A stretch of DNA of 22,824 bases from DATJHM01 sp035493895 (GTDB taxonomy: Bacteria; Chloroflexota; Ktedonobacteria; Ktedonobacterales; Ktedonobacteraceae). The position numbers and the translations under genes are program-made. The DNA lies in assembly GCA_035493895.1 (NCBI GenBank), contig DATJHM010000254.1, positions 1 to 22,824 on the forward strand. Reading direction: 5' to 3'. The first letter of the stretch is position 1; every line of letters begins with the position of its first letter. The notes below the pieces were generated by a model, which worked only from the letters and a program-made list of their open reading frames with translations, was not told the DNA's origin and searched no databases. This document shows positions 8,073 to 16,075 of this stretch, piece by piece.

Positions 8073-8078
8073 TGTTAT

Positions 8079-8129
8079 CCCTATTGTGCCATCATCGAAC
8101 AGCTTTAATTTGATGATGGCACAATAGGG
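8079..8129. terminator. Perfect 18-bp inverted repeat between convergent genes
   Basis: CCCTATTGTGCCATCATC (8079-8096) is the exact reverse complement of 8112-8129, with a 15-nt loop. It lies between the ends of the + glycosyltransferase and the - monooxygenase and abuts the monooxygenase stop at 8131. On the + strand it is followed by TTATTTG, on the - strand by ATAACAT, so the U-tract is weak in both directions. It most likely insulates the two convergent transcripts. Confidence 0.7.
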
Positions 8130-8130
8130 G

Positions 8131-9789
8131 TTATTTGTACAGAAGATGTGTTATAAGTTGCCGATCGGCAGGAGTGGTGGCGTTTTGGGCATGCCAGGCG
8201 ATGAAGCCATCGGGACGAACCAGAACAGCTCCTGAGCTGCTTATGCCATAGCTCGAAAGAAAATCGGCGTTGTCATCGATATATTGTTGATCTGATCCAA
8301 TCATGTATTTATCTATGGATAGGCCGGAGCTGTTTTCTGCATCGATAAACAGTTTGTGCCACGTCTGTCCGGCGGAACCTGTGAGCAGAACAAAGTTTTT
8401 CCCATACAGATCGAGGATAGAGATTTGTTCGCCATTGTGTGTTAACCAGACGTGGGGAGCGCGGGTGCCAGGGCGTCCCGAGGGTTCGTTCTCGAAGAGC
8501 ACGTCATCATGCTCATCCTCAGAGAGAATGGCCGTTGAACGGTATCGATAGCCATAGATCACGCTGAATGCTGTGGGTTGAAGGGGATCTTTACGCACGC
8601 GCAAGAGTAGCTGGTTGGCGCTCTGCGTGATGGCTTCTCTCTCCTCAAGATGAGGCAAGCGATAGGCGTATAAGGCCGTGGAGACTCCCACCGCGAGATC
8701 CGCTGCCGGTTGTCGTTCCGGGTCGTAGGTTGCGAGAAGATCGGCATGCGCCTTGTTTTTGAGTACCAGGGCCAGTTTCCAGGCGAGATTGTGGGCATCG
8801 GCAATGCCAGTATTCGCGCCGAAAGCGCCCATCGTCGTCATCACGTGCGCCGCATCGCCGACAAGAAAGACACGATCTTGCTGGTAGCGTGCGGCAACGC
8901 GTGAAGCAAGCTCCCAGGGGAGTGTGCTTACGATCTCGACGGGCTGATCGGGGAGACCGATCGCTGCGTGAATGAGTTCGAGACAGCGTGCCTCTGAGAG
9001 CGCATCGGGACGTTTATCGGGCTGTTGTGTTTTGACATTGGCAAACAATGCCCAGCGATCATCTTGCGATTGCCCGATGACCCCATCGAGTGTGTCGTTA
9101 TTGATAAAACAGAGTGTGATCTTGCGCCCATGCAGCGCCTGCGTGAGATCGGCGCGAAAGATGATGCTGATCCATTGCCCGAGCTTCCCATATCCATATG
9201 ATTCTATACCGAGCTGTTGGCGAATCGCACTTCTGTTGCCATCGGCCGCGACGAGATATTGGGCGTGGATACGGCGTTCCTGGCCTGTTGCCTGTTCACG
9301 AATTTGGGCGTGAATACCGTCAGCATGCTGTGTGAAATGCACCAGCTCTGTGCCAAAGCGGATAGTGCAACCTGAAGCTGTTGCCTGTGTTCGCAAGAGT
9401 GGTTCCAGTTGATCCTGTCCTATCATCGCAGTTCGAGATGGACTGGTGAAGGGATTGCTGAATTTGGCCTGGCGGTGAAATGTTGCTTCAGCGGTATCGA
9501 GCACTTTTCCCGTCAGGCTTTCTACGCGCAGACCCATCTCGCCAGACGGCTCTGGTGGCGTTTCCAGGGCAAAGATGGCAGGCTCCAGGCCGACCTGACG
9601 AAAGAGTTCCATGCTTCGTGCGTTAAACACGCCTGCACGGGTATGGATGGATGTCGTGGCGTGGCGTTCAACCAGTAATGCAGGAATGCCATGCCATGAT
9701 AGAAAGGTCGCCATGGAAAGGCCGACGACACTCCCTCCGACAATAAGTACGGGAACTTTCTCATCATAGCTCATATTGGTAGCACTCAT
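8131..9789 (-). CDS. FAD-dependent aromatic/polyketide-type hydroxylase
   Basis: This 552-residue flavoprotein monooxygenase belongs to the class A family (PheA/TfdB, PF01494), which uses NAD(P)H and oxygen to hydroxylate aromatic or polycyclic substrates. The dinucleotide-binding motif is VLIVGGSVVGLS (14-25), with the acidic end at ER (41-42). The DG motif is AADGNRSAIR (181-190). The FAD ribityl motif is VGDAAHVMTTMGAFGANTGI (310-329), followed by DAHNLAWKLA, very like anthracycline and tetracycline hydroxylases. Residues from about 440 form the thioredoxin-like C-terminal domain of that subgroup. AGGAGG just upstream of the ATG at 9789 confirms the start. It lies downstream of the large LuxR regulator on the same strand and is a plausible target. 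The substrate is unknown; no polyketide synthase is in the window. Confidence 0.9.
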   Translation of the reverse strand: MSATNMSYDEKVPVLIVGGSVVGLSMATFLSWHGIPALLVERHATTSIHTRAGVFNARSMELFRQVGLEPAIFALETPPEPSGEMGLRVESLTGKVLDTAEATFHRQAKFSNPFTSPSRTAMIGQDQLEPLLRTQATASGCTIRFGTELVHFTQHADGIHAQIREQATGQERRIHAQYLVAADGNRSAIRQQLGIESYGYGKLGQWISIIFRADLTQALHGRKITLCFINNDTLDGVIGQSQDDRWALFANVKTQQPDKRPDALSEARCLELIHAAIGLPDQPVEIVSTLPWELASRVAARYQQDRVFLVGDAAHVMTTMGAFGANTGIADAHNLAWKLALVLKNKAHADLLATYDPERQPAADLAVGVSTALYAYRLPHLEEREAITQSANQLLLRVRKDPLQPTAFSVIYGYRYRSTAILSEDEHDDVLFENEPSGRPGTRAPHVWLTHNGEQISILDLYGKNFVLLTGSAGQTWHKLFIDAENSSGLSIDKYMIGSDQQYIDDNADFLSSYGISSSGAVLVRPDGFIAWHAQNATTPADRQLITHLLYK

Positions 9790-9837
9790 TCTGTTTCCTC
9801 CTGGCAGAAATAGGTATCATCGCTTGTACGAGGAGAC

Positions 9838-9878
9838 AGTATAGAGTGCAGGAGGGTGAGAGCGCATCACCTGCTCTC
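9838..9878 (-). promoter_or_regulatory. Candidate monooxygenase promoter with upstream inverted repeat
   Basis: On the minus strand TATACT (9838-9843) is a good -10 box without a recognisable -35. Where the -35 should lie, an inverted repeat begins: GAGAGC (9858-9863) and GCTCTC (9873-9878) separated by 9 bp. A dyad overlapping a missing -35 is typical of activator-dependent promoters. On the plus strand the same dyad is followed by a T-run (about 9883-9888), but no plus-strand gene reads into it. Confidence 0.4.
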
Positions 9879-9886
9879 GTGATTTT

Positions 9887-12800
9887 TTAGCGTTCTGATG
9901 CGAAAAGGTGGAGATCCTGAGCGACGGCGCGTGCTTCTCGACGGCTATGCACATTGAGCTTGCGATAGACAGTATTGACGTGTGTTTTCACGGTATTGAG
10001 AGAAATGGTCAGCTCACGCGCAATTTCAGGATAGGAAAGCTCAGCAACAATCAGATGCAACACACGCTGTTCCTGTTGGGAAAGGGGTGCCAGTGCCGCT
10101 GTCGCGCGACGTGGAGTCGGCCCAAAGGACGATAAAATGGTCTGGATAGAGTTGAGAATAGGGGGCTCTGCTCCTCGTGATTGCATCATTCGCAGCAGTT
10201 CTGCTATTTCTCTGCCCTCATCGAGAAAGGAACGGAGATATCCTTCGGTGTGAGTGAACAGGAGGGCGGCGTTCAGCGTTTGGTGAGCCTCCTGTATATG
10301 CTTCTCGGTCAGATGTAGCCTTGCAAGAAGAAGCTGGATTTGCAGGAGCATTCGTCCTCGCCCCTCTTGCAGTGCCGCTTCCCGCAAGCGTTCCAGCTCC
10401 TCAAAAGCCTGACGATACTTCTTCTGCTCCAAAAGCACGCGTATCTCCAGCAATTTTTTGTGTTTGCGTATGTGGGTATATGTGTTTCCTTCAGGGATAG
10501 TCAACATCGTGAGGCGATGCTGAACCGTGGTTACATCTCCTTCTGCAAGCCAGTAGTGCAGTTGACAGAGTTGCACTTCGGTGGAGAGATCTGCACGAGC
10601 AGCGCATTGCATAAGCAAAGAAGCAATGCGCTGCTCAACGAGCATTTTTTGTCCCTGGGGCATAATCAGACGACCCGCTGAGTACTGAAATTGGATCTTG
10701 ATCAGGACGAAGGCTGAGCGCATCAATAATTCCGGGCTACCCATCCGCTCGCTCGCATCCCAGGCCTCTTGAGCCGCCTGCTCGGCAGCCTCCAGATCAT
10801 TCCACTCGTACGAGAGTTGCGCCAACCCGATCAACGCCGGGATGAGATCTTCGCGATCTCCTACCTCTCTTGCTTCCTGTGCAACGCGCTCGTAGCAGGC
10901 GGCGGCGAGACGTAATGCACCTTGCTCGAAATAGAGTGTGGCTAGAAGTAGCATGCAGCTTCGTGCTCCGTGCACATGATGCAGATTTGTCCAGATCGTG
11001 AGTGCCTCCTGTAGTAGCGTTTGAGCCCGGGAGAGTTGTCCCCACGATAGTTCGCCAGCTCCTAGAAGATTCAGACAGACACCCCGCCAGTGCTGGGATG
11101 CTATCGGTAGCCAGTGGAGCGCCTGGCTGGCATACGTGTACGCTTGCTCCTGTGCGCGCTGGCGTGTCGCGAGGTAAGCGCGAAACGCATAGACTTCGCC
11201 GAGACGAGCAGTATTGTCTTCGGCATGCCAGCGTGCCTCAGCCATTTGTAAAAGCTCATCCATTTGTGCGAGCAGATTGGATGGTGGTGGTTCTGGAGCA
11301 AAGCTGAGAGAGAGGACCTGAGCTTTGTGCAGACAGAGCAGTGGGTACAGAGAGAGGATATTGGTGGGAAGCTGTTCCAGCCAGCGTCGTAATGTCGAGA
11401 ACTCTTGCATCTCATCGAAGCCAATTCGGGTCAGATATCGTTCGATCATGGCTGCTGCGTATACTGGCTCCTGTGTTTGAAGGGCCTGCTCGATGGCTTC
11501 CGTGAGCAATCCCTCCTGCTCATACCAGCGACCAGCGCGAAGGAATATTGCTCGTATCGTCTCCTCATCGAGTCGCCATCGTGTCTCTGCACGCATAGCT
11601 TCGGCGAACAGAGCGTGGTAACGATACCACTGTCCGGGACCATCCAGACGTTCCACAAACAAGCCAGCGCGTTCTAGCGATCTCAGTACAGTTGCGCTAT
11701 CCTGTCGTTCCATCACCGCATCGCAAAGAGAAGCGGTCAGACGATTGAGCAAACTAGTGCACAAGAGAAACTGTTGTTGCGAGACGGTTTGCGTATCGAG
11801 AACCTCTTCAATAAAATAATCGTGGAGGGGACGATGTTCGCTTACAAAACCAGCGAGATGCTGCCTGATCGTTTCTTCTGTCGAAGAGCGTTGGAGAGAA
11901 AGCGCGAACAAATGCAGCCCGGCAGCCCACCCCTCCAAACGGGCATCAATTTGCTCGATTGCCTTTGCCAGTGAGAGTGAAGGGAAGCTATGCTGAAAGA
12001 AAGCGAGCGTCTCCTCCTGAGAAAAGCGGAGATCGTGGGCAGCGATCTCGCTCAATGCTCCGCGTGCGCGTAGTTGGGCCAGCGGAAAGGCTGGAAGCGT
12101 GCGCGTAATGAGCATGAGATGTATTGAAGGGGGAAGATGGGTGAGGAAAAAGGTCAATGTCTGGTGAATATGCGAGGATATAATCACCTGATAATCGTCC
12201 AGAATGAGAAGTCCCTCGCAGGCAGAGCGGGCAAGAGCGTTGAGAAAATGGGCGAGGGTCGCTTCGAGTAGCGTCATTTCAGGGGGAAACGATGAGAGCG
12301 TGGCAAGCTGGCGCAGCGCCGTTTGTCCGCAGTTCGTCTGAAACACGTTGCAGGCAGTGAGCACGTAGCGCCAGAAACGGACGAGATCGTTATCGTTTTT
12401 GTCGAGTGAGACCCAGGCAATTGGCGGGAAAAGCGAGCGTTCTTCTTCTTTGTGCGTCGCTATCCACTGAGCCACAAGCGTCGTTTTCCCACTGCCTGCG
12501 GGGGCCGCGAGGAGTGTAAGAGAGCGTTGTTTGCCAGCATCGAGAAGCGTGAGCAAACGTTCGCGCCGCAAAAGCCGGGCTGAGACATGGGGAATCTGAA
12601 ACTTCGAAATGAGCAGAGGAGAGGGGAGTGAGATCTCTTGAAATGCATTCCCGATCTCTTCTAAGCGGTCTGGTACGACTTCAAGGCTTTTGCCCACGTA
12701 GCGTTTTGTAATACGTTTCCCCTGACGTTGGTAGGCATACCAGTATCCTTCACCGTTCTGCTTGCGCGCTTCTTTGAGGAGATTGAAGCGACCGTTTTTC

Positions 12801-12946
12801 CCACAAAAAGCAAAGGATGGATGCGTGCTCAGCCATGTGAGCCACGATGCGCCATGAGCCTGGAGCAGGAAACGATCGTGTTCGTAGAGTTCGTACTGCT
12901 TGCTCTCTTCCGAAAAGGCAAGTGTGAAGCGGGCAGGTTTTGGCAT
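9887..12946 (-). CDS. Large MalT-type LuxR-family transcriptional regulator
   Basis: This cytosolic regulator of about 1019 residues is built like MalT/LAL proteins: a STAND-type NTPase, a long helical repeat region, and a DNA-binding helix-turn-helix. Residues 1-105 form an extra module with GYWYAYQRQGKRITKRYVGK (67-86). The P-loop APAGSGKT is at 148-155 and the Walker B-like LLILDD at 246-251. From about 470 to 930 it is helical, TPR-like, and would sense a ligand or partner. The LuxR HTH (about 955-1010) contains LSQQEQRVL and NTVKTHVNTVYRKL. The ATG at 12946 is chosen because AAGGAG lies just upstream; a TTG 30 bp further upstream is also open. Its own promoter lies at 12992-13020. The inducer is unknown. 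Confidence 0.92.
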   Translation of the reverse strand: MPKPARFTLAFSEESKQYELYEHDRFLLQAHGASWLTWLSTHPSFAFCGKNGRFNLLKEARKQNGEGYWYAYQRQGKRITKRYVGKSLEVVPDRLEEIGNAFQEISLPSPLLISKFQIPHVSARLLRRERLLTLLDAGKQRSLTLLAAPAGSGKTTLVAQWIATHKEEERSLFPPIAWVSLDKNDNDLVRFWRYVLTACNVFQTNCGQTALRQLATLSSFPPEMTLLEATLAHFLNALARSACEGLLILDDYQVIISSHIHQTLTFFLTHLPPSIHLMLITRTLPAFPLAQLRARGALSEIAAHDLRFSQEETLAFFQHSFPSLSLAKAIEQIDARLEGWAAGLHLFALSLQRSSTEETIRQHLAGFVSEHRPLHDYFIEEVLDTQTVSQQQFLLCTSLLNRLTASLCDAVMERQDSATVLRSLERAGLFVERLDGPGQWYRYHALFAEAMRAETRWRLDEETIRAIFLRAGRWYEQEGLLTEAIEQALQTQEPVYAAAMIERYLTRIGFDEMQEFSTLRRWLEQLPTNILSLYPLLCLHKAQVLSLSFAPEPPPSNLLAQMDELLQMAEARWHAEDNTARLGEVYAFRAYLATRQRAQEQAYTYASQALHWLPIASQHWRGVCLNLLGAGELSWGQLSRAQTLLQEALTIWTNLHHVHGARSCMLLLATLYFEQGALRLAAACYERVAQEAREVGDREDLIPALIGLAQLSYEWNDLEAAEQAAQEAWDASERMGSPELLMRSAFVLIKIQFQYSAGRLIMPQGQKMLVEQRIASLLMQCAARADLSTEVQLCQLHYWLAEGDVTTVQHRLTMLTIPEGNTYTHIRKHKKLLEIRVLLEQKKYRQAFEELERLREAALQEGRGRMLLQIQLLLARLHLTEKHIQEAHQTLNAALLFTHTEGYLRSFLDEGREIAELLRMMQSRGAEPPILNSIQTILSSFGPTPRRATAALAPLSQQEQRVLHLIVAELSYPEIARELTISLNTVKTHVNTVYRKLNVHSRREARAVAQDLHLFASER

Positions 12947-12991
12947 AGCTCTCCTTGCTGCGATTTTGTTCCCCAAAATGTCTTGCAGGTG

Positions 12992-13020
12992 AGTATATGC
13001 TCTGATCTCGGGAAAAGCAA
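12992..13020 (-). promoter_or_regulatory. Sigma-70-type promoter of the LuxR regulator
   Basis: On the minus strand TTGCTT (13015-13020) and TATACT (12992-12997) are separated by exactly 17 bp. The -10 box ends 45 bp before the ATG at 12946, leaving a leader of roughly 40 nt. Confidence 0.65.
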
Positions 13021-13062
13021 GTGACCAGGAGGCTTTTATGGGCGTGAGAGGAGATGATGAGT

Positions 13063-13099
13063 CCCATCAATGATCGCCTCTACGGAGATCATTGATGGG
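13063..13099. repeat. Perfect 13-bp inverted repeat upstream of the regulator
   Basis: CCCATCAATGATC (13063-13075) is exactly complementary to 13087-13099, with an 11-nt spacer. It lies between the end of the glycosyltransferase operon (stop at 13129) and the LuxR promoter. No T-run follows on either strand, so it may be a factor-assisted terminator for the operon or an operator for the regulator. Confidence 0.6.
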
Positions 13100-13128
13100 G
13101 GCCTTGGGGAACACGGTAGGGAATTGAT

Positions 13129-14841
13129 TTATACTACCTGTCGACGAGCAGACGGAATGCACAGGAGCAACAGGAAGGCCAGAATGGGCGGTGCGATGGT
13201 CGTGAGGCAGGCCAGTCCGACCCAGCCGCCAATGGGGGGAACGCCGCGCATGTACAGGTAGATACAGAACGCCGAGGCTGAGAAAGCTATACTGCCACCA
13301 ATGAGCGCGCGACCGAGGCGTCCCTCAAATGCGGGCAGGATCACAGCCGCCAGAGCCACCAGCCACGTCACATACCAGGGGAAAAACCAGGGCGTCACGA
13401 GAAGTACGGCCCCCAGAACGGCGAGCGTTGCTAATGCCAGCGTGCGTATCGTGGGCCTGTACCAGATCCAGAAAACGCTCGAGAGCATAGAGATCACCAG
13501 CACGAGCATATTGAGCGTATCCCAGGTGCTACGGAGGAGGAAGAGCGAGCAAAGGTATCCACTCAGGCCAGCGGTGGGTTGGCCGTAGAGTAGCGTCCAA
13601 TCCTGGAGGGCGCGCAAAATCGAGCCATAGGATGAGCTGGCGGCAGGGGTTGTAGTGAAGCTGGCAATGATAGCCTGTATGCTCCTACCGTACCAGAACG
13701 GTCCATACAGGAGTAGCATGATTGCTCCGCTGAGGAGTCCGGCAAGACAGATAGTTCGTAAGGCAACGAACCAGCTGCGGAGAAAAAAGCGTGTTGTCGC
13801 ACGTGTGGGTACAGAGAGAAAGGCCCGGCGTGCCAGCAGTACCAGAAAAAGGACGAGCATGGGGGCAGCGCTGGCCTTGATAAGTACCGCGAACGTCAGA
13901 AAGAGTAGAGGGAGGAGATAGCGATGGAGCCGAAATTTTTGTGCTTCCTGTGCCTGCCGTCGTTCTATGCGGGCAAAGGACCAGAGTCCGAGCAGGAGAA
14001 ACGTAATCAGAAGCACATCGTTATGTCCACTAAAACAGCTTTCCAGAAGGGCCAGCGGGTTCCAGGCATACAGTAAAGCGCCCAGGACCGTCGTTCGCTC
14101 AGAGTAGTTCAGGGCACGCAGCGTCCCGATGATCAGAAACATATTGCACAGGTGGAGCACCACGCCGAGCACCTGATACGTGACCAGCGAAGTAGCGGGC
14201 TGATTGCCGCAGAGAAGGGCGATCAGCGTGCTGAGTGCCTGCCAGATTGGACCGTAGGCGGAGGGAGTATACTTCCAATCGTCAAGCGGGTAAAAGGGAT
14301 CGTGGGGGAAATCCGCGAAGGGCGTAAAGTAGGGATTGGCATGGTAGATTGCCAGGATACGACCGTAGCTGCTGTAGGCGAAGATGTCGTGTGAGAGCAT
14401 CGCAGGAGTCAGGATAAGGATCACGCTACACGCAATCACCGTCAGCCAGATCCAGCGTATCGTTGCGCGTGAGGAAAAGAAGGCAGGCTTGCGCCAGATC
14501 GTATAAGCTGCACCGGCGTAGATGAGAAACGCGATGGCAACGAACAGCATAAAGAAAACGATATGCGTCGCCATCTCAACATTATGGAGCGTGCCACTAA
14601 AGCCAATATTTAAGGGCATCCACCCTCCCGACAAAAGAATGATCGCATTCGTCGGTCGGGTGCTTTGTATCGTCGTTCCCGCCATGCGAGCCAGGGGAGT
14701 AGCCATCATCAGAATGCAGACGAAAAAAGGTAGCGCAAACCAGGCAAGGGTTGAGCGTGGACGTCTCTGCTGTTGTTGTTGTTCTTTGCTGGATTCAGGC
14801 TCCAGGTGAGGGAATGGGCGTGTTATTGTAGACTTATTCAT
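13129..14841 (-). CDS. Polytopic glycosyltransferase, MptA/MptB-like alpha-mannosyltransferase
   Basis: This 570-residue GT-C protein has about twelve hydrophobic segments. It resembles the polyprenyl-phosphomannose-dependent alpha-1,6-mannosyltransferase family (MptA/MptB). Shared features are the acidic residue after an early helix (HDIFAYSSYGR, 151-161, Asp152), the loop NPYFTPF with DPFYPLDDW and SAYGPIW (169-200), and the later LYAWNPLALLE...GHND signature. The N-terminus up to about 30 is cytosolic, with a Gln run and basic residues. It starts 12 bp after the stop of the PIG-V-like gene and is the last gene of the operon. Mannose specificity is by family only; acceptors could be glycolipid, lipoglycan or polysaccharide. 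The ribosome site is weak (GAAAG), consistent with translational coupling. Confidence 0.8.
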   Translation of the reverse strand: MNKSTITRPFPHLEPESSKEQQQQQRRPRSTLAWFALPFFVCILMMATPLARMAGTTIQSTRPTNAIILLSGGWMPLNIGFSGTLHNVEMATHIVFFMLFVAIAFLIYAGAAYTIWRKPAFFSSRATIRWIWLTVIACSVILILTPAMLSHDIFAYSSYGRILAIYHANPYFTPFADFPHDPFYPLDDWKYTPSAYGPIWQALSTLIALLCGNQPATSLVTYQVLGVVLHLCNMFLIIGTLRALNYSERTTVLGALLYAWNPLALLESCFSGHNDVLLITFLLLGLWSFARIERRQAQEAQKFRLHRYLLPLLFLTFAVLIKASAAPMLVLFLVLLARRAFLSVPTRATTRFFLRSWFVALRTICLAGLLSGAIMLLLYGPFWYGRSIQAIIASFTTTPAASSSYGSILRALQDWTLLYGQPTAGLSGYLCSLFLLRSTWDTLNMLVLVISMLSSVFWIWYRPTIRTLALATLAVLGAVLLVTPWFFPWYVTWLVALAAVILPAFEGRLGRALIGGSIAFSASAFCIYLYMRGVPPIGGWVGLACLTTIAPPILAFLLLLCIPSARRQVV

Positions 14842-14853
14842 ACGGCGAACTTT

Positions 14854-16008
14854 CTATACCATCCAGCGATTCAAAAGAAAGAGAAAACCAAAGAGCCCAT
14901 AGAGAGCAGGGAAAATCGTCACTATTGTTTGATGGAGGCGAGGGCGTTTGATGCCGAGCATTGCTAACGTAATGAATGCAGGGAAGAGTTCAAGCACAAA
15001 GCGCCGATTTGAGATGAGTGGATCGGGCTGTCCGAGCGTTGAACTCAGGATGTCAGTGAGCAAAAGAACGGCAGACCAGAGTATATAGCTTTTCCGGTGT
15101 TTCTTCCAACCGAGAATAGTGAGGGCAATAAAGCCGAGTGTTGCGCTGAGATCGATGAGGATCTGAGCCTCGTTGGAAGAACCGAGGGGTTGACTCCAGA
15201 AGACCTCGAAGAGAGCTTGCCAGATGCCCTGCCAGGGCCAGGTTGCCTGACGTGCCCAATGGCTCTGGACAGCGGCGAAGGCCAGCGGATCACCGCGGAT
15301 CTGCCAGCAATAGAGTGCATAGAGTCCGAGCCCCGCCGGAATCAAGACAATGGGAAGGATAGTGAGAAGTAATTTGCCCAGGCTTGTGCGCCAGCGTATG
15401 ATCTCCTCGCGATAGTTTTGCCAGATTTCGAAGAGATAGGGGAAGACGAGGAGTATCCCCACAGAGCGCGTCATCGCGGCCAGGAAGCCGAGCAGACCGG
15501 CCAGCCACCAGCGTTCGCGGCGCATGGCCAGGAATGCTCCCGACGTAAGCAGAATGAAGAGTGATTCATTGTACGCGGGAAAAAAGAAAAACGCCGTTGG
15601 GAAAATGCAGAGGTACAGTAGCGTGCGACGTGCTACCTCCTCCCCGCCGATCTCGACTGCGAGTTGATAGATAACAAACATCGCGCCGAGCAGAGCTGCG
15701 TTACTGATAATGATGCCGACGGGTAGATAGGCCATCGGACCAAAGGGAAAGGCGATAATTCTGATTAGCAGCGGAAACAAGGGAAAAAAGGCAACATCAT
15801 AGTACGTTTGATAGCCGAATTGTGCAATCCGTACATAATTGGCGGCATCCCAGTGATTCCACGAAGTACATATCGCGACCAGATCTACTGGTGTACTGGA
15901 GTAATTGGGCATAATCAGAATGATATAGCCGAAGTAAGTAATCAATACAAGCAGAAGGCGGGTCAGCACAAAGATCCAGAGAATCTCCCGTACTGGTGCG
16001 TGTTTCAT
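14854..16008 (-). CDS. Polytopic mannosyltransferase, PIG-V-like
   Basis: This is an integral membrane GT-C protein of 384 residues (404 if the upstream TTG at 16068 is used). It resembles the bacterial relatives of GPI mannosyltransferase PIG-V. The hallmark is HWDAANYVRIAQFGY (52-66) in the first extracytoplasmic loop, containing the predicted catalytic Asp54, followed by FFPLFPLLIRI (74-84). Eight or more hydrophobic helices follow. ATG at 16008 is preferred because it is followed within ten residues by the first helix and because the TTG start has no ribosome site; neither start has a strong one. It is the middle gene of a three-gene operon. Specificity for mannose on a lipid carrier is inferred from the family. 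Confidence 0.82.
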   Translation of the reverse strand: MKHAPVREILWIFVLTRLLLVLITYFGYIILIMPNYSSTPVDLVAICTSWNHWDAANYVRIAQFGYQTYYDVAFFPLFPLLIRIIAFPFGPMAYLPVGIIISNAALLGAMFVIYQLAVEIGGEEVARRTLLYLCIFPTAFFFFPAYNESLFILLTSGAFLAMRRERWWLAGLLGFLAAMTRSVGILLVFPYLFEIWQNYREEIIRWRTSLGKLLLTILPIVLIPAGLGLYALYCWQIRGDPLAFAAVQSHWARQATWPWQGIWQALFEVFWSQPLGSSNEAQILIDLSATLGFIALTILGWKKHRKSYILWSAVLLLTDILSSTLGQPDPLISNRRFVLELFPAFITLAMLGIKRPRLHQTIVTIFPALYGLFGFLFLLNRWMV

Positions 16009-16075
16009 AGGTCGCTTCACGAAAATTCTATCCTCAGCTATCTCAAAAAGAGAAAAGTACACGGGCAAAAAAATG

